From contig CM033107.1 in NCBI GenBank assembly GCA_019321725.1, positions 27,271,445 to 27,335,444 on the forward strand: a stretch of 64,000 bases of DNA, written 5' to 3'. Positions within the stretch are counted from its first letter, which is position 1. Each line of letters begins with the position of its first letter. Below are positions 42,717 through 56,398 of this stretch, piece after piece. Made by a program: the position numbers and the translations under genes. This DNA is from Paulownia fortunei. Its lineage: Eukaryota; Streptophyta; Magnoliopsida; Lamiales; Paulowniaceae. The notes under the pieces are model-generated. The model had not been told where the DNA came from. It saw only the letters and a program-made list of their open reading frames with translations, and did no database searches.

Positions 42717-45700
42717 ATGGAAGCGTCCGGTGGAATTTCGGACGCTTACCGGAGTGTTTCTTCTTCGACTAGCTCTATTACTCATTCCACAAGACATGGA
42801 ATGCATATTTTCCGCGTCTAGTAATATTCAATCGCCCTTGTCCACCTTATTGGAATACACTGGAATTCTCAGAACCAGATCCCATCACTCAGAATTGAAC
42901 AATGGAGCACACATTGGCTATCGAGATCACCACCTTCAGTCGCATCTCCATGACTCTGCACCTCCTGTAGCTGCAAATGGCATTCGCAGTGCAGTGGAGG
43001 TCTCCATTAGGATCCTCGGTGATGCCGAAGACGAACATGATACGGTTGGTACTGTGTTGCATTCGGCGCCAACTGTTGGGCAACTTAGTGCACAGACTGA
43101 GTCCTCTTCACAGCCAATTTCAAGGTCAGTGTCTGCCGTTTCTGTGTTGTCAACGTTGGAGAATCTGGTTTATTTGAGGAGTGATCAAGAGTTAGGAGAT
43201 GGAGTTCCACATTCGACAAATGCAAGTGGTGATACAGATGCTGCTGAGGGAGCTGGCGTCCATCGCAGGGATTCATCCTCTTCTTACCAGAGATATGATA
43301 TACAGCAGGCTGCTCGGTGGACTGAGCAGGTCCTTCCTTTTGTGTTGCTTCTGATGGTCGTATTCATACATCAGCATTTGGAAGGTATTTTTCCCTGCTT
43401 CATCTGCCTTTCAGTAGCTGTAAGTAGTAGGTACTTGTTTCCTGCCCCAATCAAAGTACTGTATGTCAACTATACATGTCTACTTATTTGTAAATTTCCT
43501 TTTTTAACAACGGTATGTCATTGCTTCCATTGACGCTGTTTGATACTTTCATTTGCCCATGTAGGTTGTCATAATTACAGTTATCAATCTCCATGATGGC
43601 CAAATATATGCTTCCTTGATGTTTATATCCACTTCACATATAACGACAAAACTCATAGTTGATGTTTCCTGGAATCTGGAGATATGTTAGTGCTACAATC
43701 ACATTCCAACTAAACAATTTGTTTCATGGCATGCATCATAAAAGCCTGGGCTTTCTCTTGCGTACGTGAAACTGTTTGTGTTTGCACCTGCTATATCTCT
43801 TTCTAGTTGTTGCGTTTATTCATGTTACATGGCTGATTGGGAACCGAGATGAGTTGATCATCCTGTGGAATTGCCTGATATTGGTAATAAATGGCTAAAA
43901 GAGCCTAATAAGGTGAATATGTAATAGATTTTATCTTACGTATTAAGGAAACAGGGATGCAATTGAAGCATCCTAATATTTGTTAACTTGTCTGATATAT
44001 AAAGGATGAAAGAGAATTGGTGCACTTGTGGGCAGAGCAATGGGTCTGAGGGTTTCTTCATGGATTGTTAATATTCTTATCTACCTATTCAAGAGTTATA
44101 GCTTGGATGGTGCATAACTATGGTGGTGGTCCGAAAGAGAAATTTTAGTTCCCTTTCCCATTTTTTATATTTTCAAATGTAAACCATAATAGAACTAAAA
44201 ACCTTAGCACAGAATTGCACAATTTGGAGATGTTGAGGAATTATTTGGGATATCTCCCTTTATCGTATTAGTCTATGACTTCAAACATAACAGAATGAAG
44301 TTGAAGAAGAAGATGAATAGTTTATATCTGTTTTGCATGCTTTTCATGGGCACCAACACACACTTGCAATTCTGCAGAAGGAAAAAGCTCCTTTGCATCT
44401 GTCCTGTTTTTCTGGGTAGAACTTGGTCATGCGTCTGATTATACTGGGACCGCTATTCCCGCCCTATTCTTTTCTTGTTTTCAATTAAATAAGATTTTTG
44501 TAGAAGCCATTAGAATTTCTGTTGCTTTGCTGAAAATTTGCTTTTAACTTCTAAATTGTAACACTAGACAATAGGTCTTTGACTTGTCGCTTGTTTTGCA
44601 GGATTTTTTGCAACCATTTGGATTGCTGCTTTCATGTTTAAGTCAAACAATATTGTACGGAGCAAACTGCACTTAAGGTACTTTTTATATATTCACATCC
44701 TCTTTAGCTAATTCGTTGATCCAGATTCCTGAATGACAAAAACCTCCTTTGATTTCTGTGGAAGTCACTGTTAAGCAAGGATGGCTTTTCTTATACAGGG
44801 AGAGAGGAGAATATTTGTTCTCATTGTCCTTGCTGTTCGTTTCACGCTTCATGTTCTTGGGTTTTACTGGTGGTATGAGAATGATGATCTTTTATATCCA
44901 TTTCTGATGCTTCCGCCAAAGGCTATTCCACCTTTCTGTGATACTCATTATTATGGTAAATGGTGCGTTCTTGTCAATTAGTCACTACTATTTCTTGTCA
45001 TGGAGTCATTTATTACTGTCTTGAGATAATTTCTCGAACATGGTACTTTTTCTCTGATACACTTGTCCGTCAGGAGGCAATGGTCTCAAGTGCGTGCTGT
45101 TAATGTATTACAAAAACAACACTGGTTAAAACTATCATAGGCAGGTATATCACTGTTCCACTTTGCAATTTGACTCACATATTGGTTTGTAATGTTATTC
45201 TGTAGTTGTTTCAGATGGCAATGACAAGAGATATGTGATTTGCAGGGTCAAATGCTAACTTTAGTTGAGTATCTGCTGCTGCTCTACCGTGCTTTGTTGC
45301 CTGCTCCTGTGTGGTAACTATTCTTTTTGAACAAGGAGTATGGGAGCCTTTTCTCATCACTAATGACTGGGCTGTACTTAACTTTCAAGCTTACATCTGA
45401 TTTTGAGAAGGTATCAACTTATGTCTTATATGGGTTCTATTCTCTTCATGATTTTTTATTCTAAAGTTTTCCATTAGTTTCCTATTTAATTGTGAACAGT
45501 TTTGAAGAGATATGCTGCTAACTACTGTTCTGTAATGACACATGTATATATTCCTTCTGGAAGGAAGTAATTCTTGACATAATACGGCCCATTACTTTCG
45601 CTTCCACCTTCTGCAAGTGGCTGATGCTCTTAACATTATTCCTATCATTACACCTTACAAGAAACACTTGTTCCTATTCTGCAACTGGATTGGTGATTAT

Positions 45701-47169
45701 CTTGTAAGGAAAATATACATAAAGATGCATGTTGTGGTGGGAAAATGATGTTCTTACTTTTTCTAAAGTTGCAACATGTGAAAGGTAGAGATAGCCTGCA
45801 GTCTGAATGTGTCCAATAAAGCTGATTATGATTCCTGGTTGTCAGCTGAACTGAATAACCAAACACCTCCCACCAAAAAATCTGAGAAATTTTTCATGCA
45901 AAACATTTTTGCACTGCTTCATGTGTGTGTGCATTTTCTTTATAAAACTGTTTTTTCTACCCTAATTTTTGCGCCATACTGGTGCCACTTAATTGATGCT
46001 TCTTATGGAGTATGACTCTTTTCATATTGCCGTAATTAATTGCTCTGCTTATTTTTGTTGATGGGCTCAATTGCCCTAGCAGCTTCCTCTGGTTCTGCAT
46101 GCTAATTATCAATCCTTTTCTGATGAATCACATCAATGTTTGTTTTGTGTAAAAACCCTTGTCATGCAAGATCGCCCTTGATGCTGTATTCATTTTGTAG
46201 TTTTGGTATTTAGTATTTAAATTTCTGGACACCTTATTTAACTTGATGCAGGTCATTGCCATCGGGGATTTGTGTGCTATTTGCCAGGAAACAATGCATT
46301 CTCCAATCCTTCTACGTTGCAAACACATTTTGTGACGACTGTGTCTGAGTGGTTCGTTTTCTCTTCCTACCTTTCATTTCTGACCCTAAACACATATCAA
46401 AGGTAGCTTATGCCGAAAAGCTTAGTCACATAACTCACTGGTGCCCCTTGCTGCTCCGAGGCACGCTCTGAGGATTTTAGTGTGTGAGTGCCTCCTTTAG
46501 GCACTTTTTTCTTAGTTAGTGCTCTAAGGTATCTTAAATCGCGACTTCTTATTTCACTAATTTGGAGAGTTGTTGAGGTTTCAAAGAAAGAAAAAGAATG
46601 CTTAAGGCTATTTTCATTACATTTTCCTTTTGGACAAATAAGTTATATTTTTAAGTTGTAAGTATATTCTGGAAAGCACATATAATAGATGTGTATATAT
46701 ATCAACAAATACCTTTTTTAACTATACCTGTACAAACATTTCCTTTGCATTCTCCTTCAAAACCAAACAAAGTAAAATATTTTCTTTAGCTAGTCCAAAC
46801 ATAGCCCAAGTAACATTATGTCCCTTCCTTTTTCCCATACCTTGCCATCGTTTGAGCGGAGCTGATATTTGTTTTTCGAAGCATAGGTTCACTCACTAGA
46901 TGTAGACCTGTGTGCTTAATGGAAGAAAAATCCTAAAGGAGACTGATTATATTTGTTATGCAATTAAATTTCTCTGTATCTGCTGTTTGTTTATTCCTAC
47001 TTTTTTTTTTTTTTTTAATTATGCATTTACATGAAGAGTAGTTTGAATGTTTTATGCTCCCAGGTTTGAGAGAGAACGGACTTGCCCTTTTTGCCGAGCT
47101 TTGGTGAAACCTATAGATCTCAAATCATTTGGTGATGGATCAACTAGTCTCTTTTATCAGTTATTCTAG
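42717..47169 (+). pseudogene. RING finger/transmembrane (RNFT-like) E3 ligase, unprocessed pseudogene
   Basis: Relic of a multi-span membrane protein with a C-terminal C3HC4 RING, related to animal RNFT1/2. Blocks: 42717-43384 (MEASGGISDAYRSV, later QAARWTEQVLPFVLLLMVVF), 44602-44677 (GFFATIWIAAFMFKSNNIV), 44799-44962 (VRFTLHVLGFYWWYENDD), about 45056-45143, 45246-45410 ([19 protein letters not shown]), 46252-about 46350 ([20 protein letters not shown]) and 47064-47169 (intact, [16 protein letters not shown], ending LFYQLF). Breaks: frame change and TAG at 42819-42821; one base missing near 44663; indel after PKAIPPF near 44937; stops and indels in the fourth block; TAA replacing an expected Tyr codon at 45315-45317; an exon expected between 45410 and 46252 not found; TGA at 46333-46335 in the RING, damaging the zinc ligands. 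The 668-base first block alone is open from about 42822, so a truncated transcript is possible. Confidence 0.85.
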
Positions 47170-48587
47170 AGCCAGGAATTCTTCTGCTTTGAAGCCTTAG
47201 TATCCTCCATTGGGAGCAGCTCTCTCCTGATCATGTCTTCCTCATAGAAAAGTTAACTGTAACTATTAAGTATTGGTTGTTGCCACTGAATTTTAGTCTA
47301 CAGTGGCCGACAGAAATGCACCATATGTTCATATGCGGTAATCAGAAAACGTTAGTTTTGGGTTAGTTTTGTCAATCCTATTCAGACCCGGCCGACTTCT
47401 TGTTGTCCATAAGTCTTTTTTTTGATTTTAGGAGGATAATTTTGTCAAAAGTAAATATAGGTTTATTCTGGACTGAGTAAATTCATGAGAGATGAAGGGA
47501 ATTACTAATCCCAAATTATTAGAAATAATAATTCCTATTGAAATGAGGATTTTTAACATTAAATTAGACCAATTATGTGACTGAATTTGGAAATACCTAT
47601 TCTTTCCCCCACTCCATTTTTAGATACAAATTATGCCATAAGTAACTAAACTAAATTTCAGAAACGCCACCATCGGATGTTTCCTCTTTTATTTAGGTTT
47701 AAACTCTTGGCTTATTATACATGCCTTGAGATTTTTATTTATTTATTAAAGGACCCAACTTGATTGCCCTTCTCCTGAAATCATTTTGCATACTGTTTTA
47801 ATAAATTTCTTTCTCTTCTAATAATTCAATTGCTATGTCTCTCTTCCTTAATTAAAGCTAGCACTCTATGATAATTGATTGGATGTTAAATATTAATTAA
47901 ATGTAACACTTAATGATAATAGATGGATATTAAATATTAGGAATTTCTCTCAACACAACGACGGGAAATTTTATAATGAAAAAGGAGAGGTAAAAGGTGG
48001 GTTGAGGAATTCATAGATGATGTTCATCAAGCAAGTTGATATCAAATAAACCACATTAATTAATTTGTTTGTCATAATGCTCAGCAGCTGGCCGTCTTTT
48101 CACTTATATATATATGACCTTCAGAGTGTTCTCTCGCCAACATCCAGAATAAGTAATACAAGAAATTGATTCAACATATTCCTCCTTAATTATATGTTTT
48201 TCCAGAAGGGGAACGAATACTCAAACAGATTCACATTTTTATGTATATTATACATACAGATACAGATATAGATAAAAAGAAAGAGAAATTATTATGAGTT
48301 TGCAAGGGCCCATAATCTGGCATGCTATTAATCAATCCTCTTCACTAATTTAACATCTTCTGATATCACTGTTGGGAGTTGGGAGTTGGGAGTTTACACA
48401 AACCAAAAGCTAAGCTAGCTTCATATTCGTGCTTCATGACAAAATCCTTCAAACAAAAAACATTTGGGGTATAACACAAATGAATGAATTTAATCACAAA
48501 AGACCGGTCCTACCTGTCCGTTTCCACAGCCTCTCCCCATACTATGGTAAATTAGAAAAAGGAAACTTAGAATCTGTGTCTTGTTCA
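47170..48587. other. Convergent spacer between RING pseudogene and coiled-coil gene
   Basis: 3' flanks of the two converging genes. AT-rich, with a triplicated GTTGGGA phrase near 48372-48392 and no recognised coding signal. Confidence 0.5.
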
Positions 48588-51500
48588 CTATTCCTGTGCA
48601 GGAACTGTAATGGTGGAAGTTGATCGAGCCTCATTCTTAGGAATGTCTGCTTTTTCTCGAGGAGGAAGCGGTGCTGGCAGAATTTCCTTGGTGACAGAAG
48701 AGCTTCCAGACGAAGATATCTCAGAGGGCGAGGGTGGAGACATTGGCGAGGGTGGTGAGACGGAGAGCATCCTGGACACCCCAGGTATAGGATAAACTTC
48801 TGTAACCTCTTCAATACCCTCATCCAAGTAAACAACATCCTGCATGGTGAGTTGGTGATATTCCACAATCTCCCTTAAGAAGCGGTTCTCACGGGCATAT
48901 ACAGAATTTTCATGAGCCAGCCGAGCCTTCTCGGCCAAAAGCGTCTCCAGTTGAAGGCGTATCTAAATATGTTAGAGCAGGTCATTCAGTATGGTTAAAA
49001 TATCATTTGTCATGATCATGTGCTTTGATTACCACATATATACAGGGAGTTTGGTAAATTTTTTTCTTTTAAAAACACAAGTTTAGATAGATGAGCAGAA
49101 AAAAACAACGATTGTCAGGAATATATACGTAATGCAATAGTCTGTGGAGATGATCTGAGTTCAAAGAAAATAAACGCATATAGGTTGTACAGGTGATTCA
49201 AATATCTATCGAAATCTGATCTTTACTAATGAAGTTCTGAATACCATGGATTCCTGAGAACTAATTTTGTCATCTTCATTCTGATAGTATAGCTTTAGAA
49301 TAAAAAAGGGAATATAAGGAAATACCATGTCATCATCTGCAGGATTAACCCCCTTTTCACGAGCCTCTCTAAGGATTTTATTCTCTTCTTCCAACTGAGA
49401 ACACCGCTCTTTTGCAAAAGCAAGGTCTGCTTTAACGGTTTTCAGCTCTCGAAGAAGTAGTTTTGCTTTGGCAGCAGTCGCCATTGCCACCTGTAATCCA
49501 AGACAGGTACGCAATGCCTTTCAATGCCGAGAAAGTAAGGTAAGAATAAAAATATCACACAGAAGACCATCTAGCGGTCGAGAAACAGTGAAGCAATTAA
49601 TGACTTGGATTTAGGTATCAATTGTGTCTCAGATGAGTAATCTTCATCTTTGCACCATTAAGCTTACACCAATCCTAGTTAAATGATATTTTAAGCAGTT
49701 GATGGCTTTAAAGGGATTGACTGTTTACAGTTGAAGATAAAAATTAAGTGGTATTAGAGATGTGCTACGCGCAGAAGCACAATTACAAATTCAGAAAAGA
49801 AGAAAAGAAATAGAAATAGAAAATACCACCATTTGAACAAAATGCATTAGTTACTAGAAACAGAATATTATCTGTCTTTGGCTCTTTGCGACTTTACAAG
49901 TCATTTCTTCTGTATGTGGGTGTATTTTAGCCCAGAAGTAATTTTCAGGAAAGCCAACACAATAAGATATACAATGCTCGGAACATGTTGTTATAGCCCA
50001 TTGTAATTTCTAAATTATTATATTTGTCTTTACCCCAAATGCGTTGCAGGAAAGATAATGCGCAACTAGTATTTATCAACAAACAATTGATTCTTTTAAT
50101 AAAAACTGATGTTAAGTGCATACCATTTACCTATCACAAAGATAAAAGGACTTTTAAATGATTAAAAACCTTCAAGTAGATCAAAGAGACTTTCTTGGCT
50201 AAGAGATCGAATATCTTTCTGATGCATGAATCAGATAACACAATTATACACAGTGGCCACCTTACGTCGCGAGATGCCTTGAGCTGATCTTCGTGGCTGG
50301 TTTGATTCAGTGATTGCTGCAACGGACCATGTGCACCAGATACAAGGTTATTTCCCTCATTGATTCCTTTTCTCCTTATCTGTATTTTACGTGTTTCTTG
50401 GATAAAATCGGCAGTCTTAGTTTCGACAATTGTGCGTCCTTCCTGGAATTAAACCAATGACAAAAACAGATGTTGATATATAACATAATTCATTCAAGAC
50501 TTTTAAGCCCAGGACAGCATTGGTTTTACCTATTCTTTTCAATGTCATTTCAAATCTTAACATTACTAAAAGTGAAGATCGCATAGAGAAGCATAACTTG
50601 ATTGAATTAAACCTGGGGAGCTATGGAGATAAGAATATGTATGTTTGTGGCAGCAATCATTTTCATGAGAAGTTATTCATCTCTACATCCAAATAACCTA
50701 CTAAATTTTTTTTGTGCTACTGTAGACAGAACATGTGAGATTTCCAAGAGATTAGATAGAATTCTAATCTTCTAACAGAGGCATCTGGTGTAACTTACCT
50801 CCAAAGCATTTCCAATGGTGTCCCCAATGCGGTTCATGGAAGATGTCAGTGCGTCCAGTCCCTTGCGCAGAGTAGGATTGTCCATCTTTTTAGAGGTTTC
50901 AACCTGGAATTGGAGAAAAAAGAAGCAAATTAAAAAACATCACAAGTAAGATAATGAGGCTTAGCCAACCAGTTATTCTCTATGTTACATACAGAAGTTA
51001 TAGGTCTTTACAAACAAATTAAGAGAGTTGGTTCCTTCAAATGTATAAGGAAATAGAGCGTACTCATCATAAGAGCAAACTTAGTATTTTCACCTGATCA
51101 AACCCCTTGGAATAGTAGAGCATTTCTGGTCTTGTTTGGCTGTGATATTCGGACTGATAGGGCACATTATCATCCTCGAGAATCGCTTTAGCTTTTCTAG
51201 CGAGAACCCCCCAAAAGCTGCCTGCTTCATTTGAACTTTCCATTGATGTATAGTCATAGGTAGGACCTCCCTATTTTTAAGGCATCAAATCACTTAAGCA
51301 AACAGGGAAGTCCAAGTTTTAAAATGTTTGAGCATAATGGGAAAAAGATACTACGTGTTCAAATTTCCAATTCTGATGCTGATTCAAATAGCTAGATATC
51401 AGCAGATGAGCATCATGACATGAGACAATCCCATACTCGTACGTAAGGATGTTAAAAAGAGCAGAACAATATTGCCCTCAACTCAATAATGCAAGTTTAT

Positions 51501-52042
51501 CAAAAGACATCCCATTTATGTATATGATATATAGAAGAGAACTCTACTAAATAGATGAACACGCAATCCCAATCTCTGCTGAGATCAAATAAGTGAAAAA
51601 GGCTTCAAATATGCAGATAATATAAGATGAATGGTATCAGCACAAGGCAGATCAAGTTACAGGTACAAGCATAAAAGGTGTTAACACACACGGGGGGAGT
51701 ATTCACCGATTCATTTTCTATGCCGTTGGGAACCAAAAAAAAAAGAAAGAAACAAGAAAAAAGCCTGATCGGACACATCACACATGCATACGGTAATGAA
51801 ATGAAAAAGGGAAAATAAAAAAAGAGGAGAGAAGGAACCTTGGGGTGGTCTTTGAAAGCGGAGTGGGCATAGGCGGAGGAATGGGAGGAGTCGCGATGCG
51901 CGGCGGAGGCCATTATGGCCTGAGCCGCCAGAGATGATGATGTGGAAATCGTCGCCGCCGTGCCTCCCTCTTCCGGTGGCGGATATATTTCCTCCTTGAA
52001 GGTTGATGATCTTCCCATCCCTTGCCTCCTCCTGTACGCCAT
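48588..52042 (-). CDS. Plant-specific coiled-coil protein (6 exons, 400 aa)
   Basis: Intact gene of unknown function. Coding exons are 52042-51839, 51270-51094, 50903-50799, 50442-50266, 49490-49326 and 48962-48588; every exon is a whole number of codons (68, 59, 35, 59, 55 and 124 plus stop) and every intron is GT-AG. Residues 1-68 are basic and Ser/Ala-rich ([20 protein letters not shown]). Exon 2 has [18 protein letters not shown], exon 3 [20 protein letters not shown]. Residues about 222-320 form a coiled coil ([20 protein letters not shown], then [11 protein letters not shown]). The tail (about 345-400) is Pro/Ser-rich ([20 protein letters not shown]). No signal peptide or membrane span is apparent. 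From memory it resembles Arabidopsis proteins loosely annotated as tropomyosin-related (At1g30050/At5g01970); that link is tentative. Confidence 0.88.
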
Positions 52043-55000
52043 CCTTTTCTTTTCTTCTTTATAATATTATTATTTGGGATCTCTATCTCTCTTTAACAAA
52101 TTAATGAGAACCCGGTCGGGAGACGCCGCCACTACCACCGGAGCACCACCACAGAATAAGGAATGTATTTAAGGGTGCAGTATTTGATATGAAGGGGGCA
52201 GAAAGGAAGAAAGAAATGTCCGGATGTGAGCGCACGTCTTAACGAACTTTCCTCGTTTTATGTTATGTTATGTTAAATACATATATATATATATATATAT
52301 ATATAAATATAACTACATACTAGTAAATAAACAATAATAACAATATCTGTTTAGATGACTAGTGGAGTAGTATTTCTTCTATTCACTATTCCCTTCACAA
52401 ACACACACACATAGGAGAGAAGACAGTTACGAGCAATCAAACTGCAACCGCTAAATGATTTATGAATATGAAGACAGTTGCGTAAATCAGTGATCTAAAG
52501 GTGCTGTATGCCAATGTCTAAACCTAGTTTTAGCAGCAACATGTTTAACTTGTAATAGCATATAAGTTGAATTCAGTTTGCAATCCCGGATTCTTACTTA
52601 AGAGTTCACTCAATTGCATTCTATGATAACTAGTTTCTTGAAGTAGAAAAGACTGGTTTTAATGTGCTTGATATTATGCTAGTTAAATTTTTTGGATGAA
52701 TAGTAATTGAGTGGACATGAAATGAGTATTTCTAAATTCATTCCTAAATATATAGTTGATATAATTTAGTGTTAGAAATATCTATTTTTAAGGGAATCAC
52801 TATTTTTAAAAGTATGAGTTTAGTCATTCCTTCTCTTTCCACAAATTCAATCGGATTAGGTTTCGAGTGGATCGGGTTTGCCAAAATTCGACCCGACAAA
52901 ATTTTTATGGACCTGAACTCGCCTTAAATCTGATAGTTAGTGGGTTGAATCCATTAAACCTGATTTATAATTTTTAAAAATATTAAAAAAAATTAAAAAA
53001 ATAATATGATCATAACTTTCTAAATATTAGAAAATAATATTATTAACAAATATTTAAAATATACTTGTTATTTTCATATATTTAAATATGTATTAATGTT
53101 ATATTATTATTTTAATTTATAAGAGTATTATGTTTATATTTTTTATGACTATATATATAAGATTTGTATATTTTTTCATATATATATATAAATATACATC
53201 ACATAAATATATACATAATAAATATATATATATATATATATAATATTTAATTTTAAGGGATTAGGTTCGGGTTGGGATCGAATCTTAAAACTAAAATTTG
53301 AAACCTGCCTCGAAATCCATTTATGGTATCAACCCTGCCCCAAGTGTAAAAAATATTATACTCATATAATTTATTTTCAATCTTTATTCTATTCATAATT
53401 TCATTTCATTCATATCTAATTCATTTTTGCACATCAATCGCCTATTATTACCTTAAACTAATTTTTCCCTATTAATTTCACTGTATGAAAAAATAATACA
53501 AGTATTCTTTAAGAAATATAGCTTATATTTTTATCCATGTAAGTATATGGTTGATTACATTTACATTCTCTCTGAAATAGTTAAATCTAAATATATTTTA
53601 TATGATCTCTTGAATTTTTTTAATAAATAATATTTTTAACTATAAAAAAAAAGTTGATTCATTTGTAAAAATTAAGAAAATATCTCTTTTATTTTTTATT
53701 AGTTTCAATTATAATATTCAATAAAATCTTAGTTCGTAAAAAAATGAAAGTTACTATATGTTAAATTGTCTATTTTTAAAGTCAATTCCAAAGTAATAGT
53801 TTTAACTTTAAAGATCTTTATTCACTTATATAAATAAAAATAGTATATAATCATGTCTGTTACTTCAAAGTGCTATTTTGTGTATAAGGTTTTTTCTCAT
53901 TAAAAATTAAAAATTGAGAACAACTATATATGACACCATCTATTCTTAGTTATATATAAGTGAATAAAGATCTTTTTTTAGTTATATATAGTTTTAATTT
54001 ATGATCTTTAAATTATGATTTTCTTCCTCATTCTCCCTTATTTTTCAATTTTTATTATCTATTTTTATAATTTTCTTTTTTTTCCTTTTTCCTTTTCCTT
54101 GTTCTCTTCCTTACCCTTCCACCAACCAATTACCATCCCCAACACCACTATTGGCCACCAACCCCCCCTATCCAACACACACCCCATGCTTAGCGTCTCC
54201 CACAGCGGAAACCCTACTCCAACACACTCGCCAGCAACCTTCTTCCACCCCAATGATCGCCACCAACAGCCCTCACCCGAACGACTGCCACCAATCAGGC
54301 ATTTAACCAAACAACAATAAGAACAAATAACAATTGAAAGTATTTAATACAAACTCATGAATGTTTCTTAGGTTTCATTTAAATTATGAATTTAAAATTA
54401 AAAATAACAAGTTCATTTATATAGTGTATTTCAAATCTATTTTAAATAAAATTATTTAAAATCATTCAAAATCAATGATTTTTAGTAAACGCTGCGAAGG
54501 CAACGGAGAGTGGACTCTTCAATCACCAGAGCCGATCGATCTATTCATCCTTGAAGACCTGACTCGCCCAGTCGGGAGTGCTGCCACCAAACGAGACCCG
54601 ACGCATGGCCTCCATCACTTTGATGGCATTCTCCGCCATCAAGGGAGCATTGCGCGCCTCTCGTCCTCTTTGATACAGTGGCCTCATCTTTTTCTTCTTT
54701 CTTTATCTTCATGGTCTTTGTCGCTTAGATCAAGCCCTGATACTCCATTCCTCACCTAACCATTCGACAAGTGATGGAAGTTAGGGTTTGGATATTGATC
54801 GGAGAAATTTGTTTCTTCGTCTTCATTGCCATCGTTGTCGACGGTAGAAGTTGCGGCATTCATTTTTGTAGCCACAGTCCCAGGTGTGTATATACATATA
54901 TAGATATATATAAATCAATTTAAAGGGTATCACAAGACAAATCAATACTTAAAGTTGATGTCATAAATCTCTGACGTGTGCAGACTTTTGAGTAACATGA

Positions 55001-56398
55001 TATTTTTAAATTATTTTTTTTAACATAGGGAAGTCTTTTGCATTTTCGCTACAATATAGAGAGTTTTATGCATTTTACTCAGAAAAGAAAAAAATTGCTC
55101 TATGAGATTGAAATATAAAGAAGAGAGGTGCATTTGAACACTTAATTTTATACATAGAAATAATTGAAATTTTTTCTTCATTTTCTTTTCCTCCATTTGT
55201 CCTTTTTTGTTCTAGTTTTTGTCTCTCAATTCTTTTTCCGGTTCTAATAACTATTTTTCTTCTTTTCTTTTCTAAAAGATGGGGATAAGGAATATGAAAG
55301 ATAAAAGGGTTAGCGACAAGAGAAGAAAGACAGGGGGTGTGAGCAAGCGAGGAGAGATAGCGCACGTTGGCAACAAGAGTGAAGCATAGAGAATAAAGAG
55401 AAGGTGGCGACCGGGGGGGGGGGGGATTACAATGGGAAGATAGAAGGATGGAAGAGAGAGAGCGAGAAAGATGAGAGGTTGGACGAGGAGGGGAGGAAGG
55501 ATGCGATGAGGAAAGAGATGGAGATGTTAATAAGAAGAGAGAAGGCGATATTTGATGGTGAGGAGAAATAGAATGGAGGAGTTGCGGCAACAGTTGTGGG
55601 GGGATGGAGCAAGCGATTGGGAGGGGGAGACAGACACGAAGAGAAAATTGAGTGAGGTGGGAGGGAAAGAGCCATAGAGAAGAGGGATCGGTGGTGTGTG
55701 AGAAAGATAGAGAGTTGACTTAAAAACTATGTTTAGAGTTTAGATTTTAGTGTGAGAAGAAAAGGCAAAATATTTAAACATAAAAACAAAATTACGTCAT
55801 TTCAAATAAGAAATAGTTTTTCTTAATATTGTTTCCTCTAAATTTTATGATCCAATTATAATTTTTAGGTTTAATGGAATTGAGCATCTTTAAATTGAAT
55901 TCCAAACAATAAAATTTGGATTAAATCGTATTTACACGAGCCCCACTCTGTATAACTTGGGGAGAGGACTAAAATTGTATTTGTTTTTAAAATATTATGA
56001 AGTTCTCAATGAGATGATTTTAATCATGATTATATTATTAACATATCTCTCTGGCTACAGAAACATTATAAATTCACCATTTTCAAATACATGTAAATAC
56101 TTAAAAAATTATTTGTGGGCAGAATGATTATTTAATAAATTAATATTTTAATTATTTTTTCAAGTTTTTTAAAAATTGAGGATAAAGTGATCGATTTATG
56201 ACATTCGTTTAAATATTTTAATAAATAAACTTAAATGAGCGATTTTTGTAGTTGTAAAAGATAAACGAAATGAGTTCGTGGATTACATTGCAGCCATTCA
56301 TCTATGGACTCTCGTGTGGAATCTATACATGAACGGTCAGGATGTCCCAATTCGAGCGGGTCTGTGACCGGCTAACAATAAAGCCAACAGAGGTCAAA
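52043..56398. other. AT-rich, repeat-bearing spacer
   Basis: Begins with the coiled-coil gene promoter, then AT microsatellites (52280-52305 and 53217-53243), a possible decayed transposon (52840-53345), a CT-rich block (54050-54330) and a GA-rich block (55270-55690) with 13 G residues at 55413-55425. Frames in the CT- and GA-rich blocks are Pro/Ser- or Arg/Gly-rich because of composition and match no family. Confidence 0.45.
52840..53345. mobile_element. Possible decayed non-autonomous transposon
   Basis: The left edge has GGTTTCGAGTGGATCGGGTTT and CGACCCGAC, and the right edge has GGTTCGGGTTGGGATCG and CCTGCCTCGAAATCC. The right edge read in reverse (GGATTTCGAGGCAGGTTT) loosely matches the left edge, which would fit terminal inverted repeats around an AT-rich, non-coding core. 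No target duplication was identified. Confidence 0.25.

Noticed and set aside
48610..48795. Plus-strand frame within the coiled-coil gene
   Set aside because: Shadow of the Pro/Ser-rich last exon on the minus strand.
54015..55675. Long Pro/Ser- and Arg/Gly-rich frames
   Set aside because: They follow CT- and GA-rich composition, run on both strands, and show no domain or splice support.
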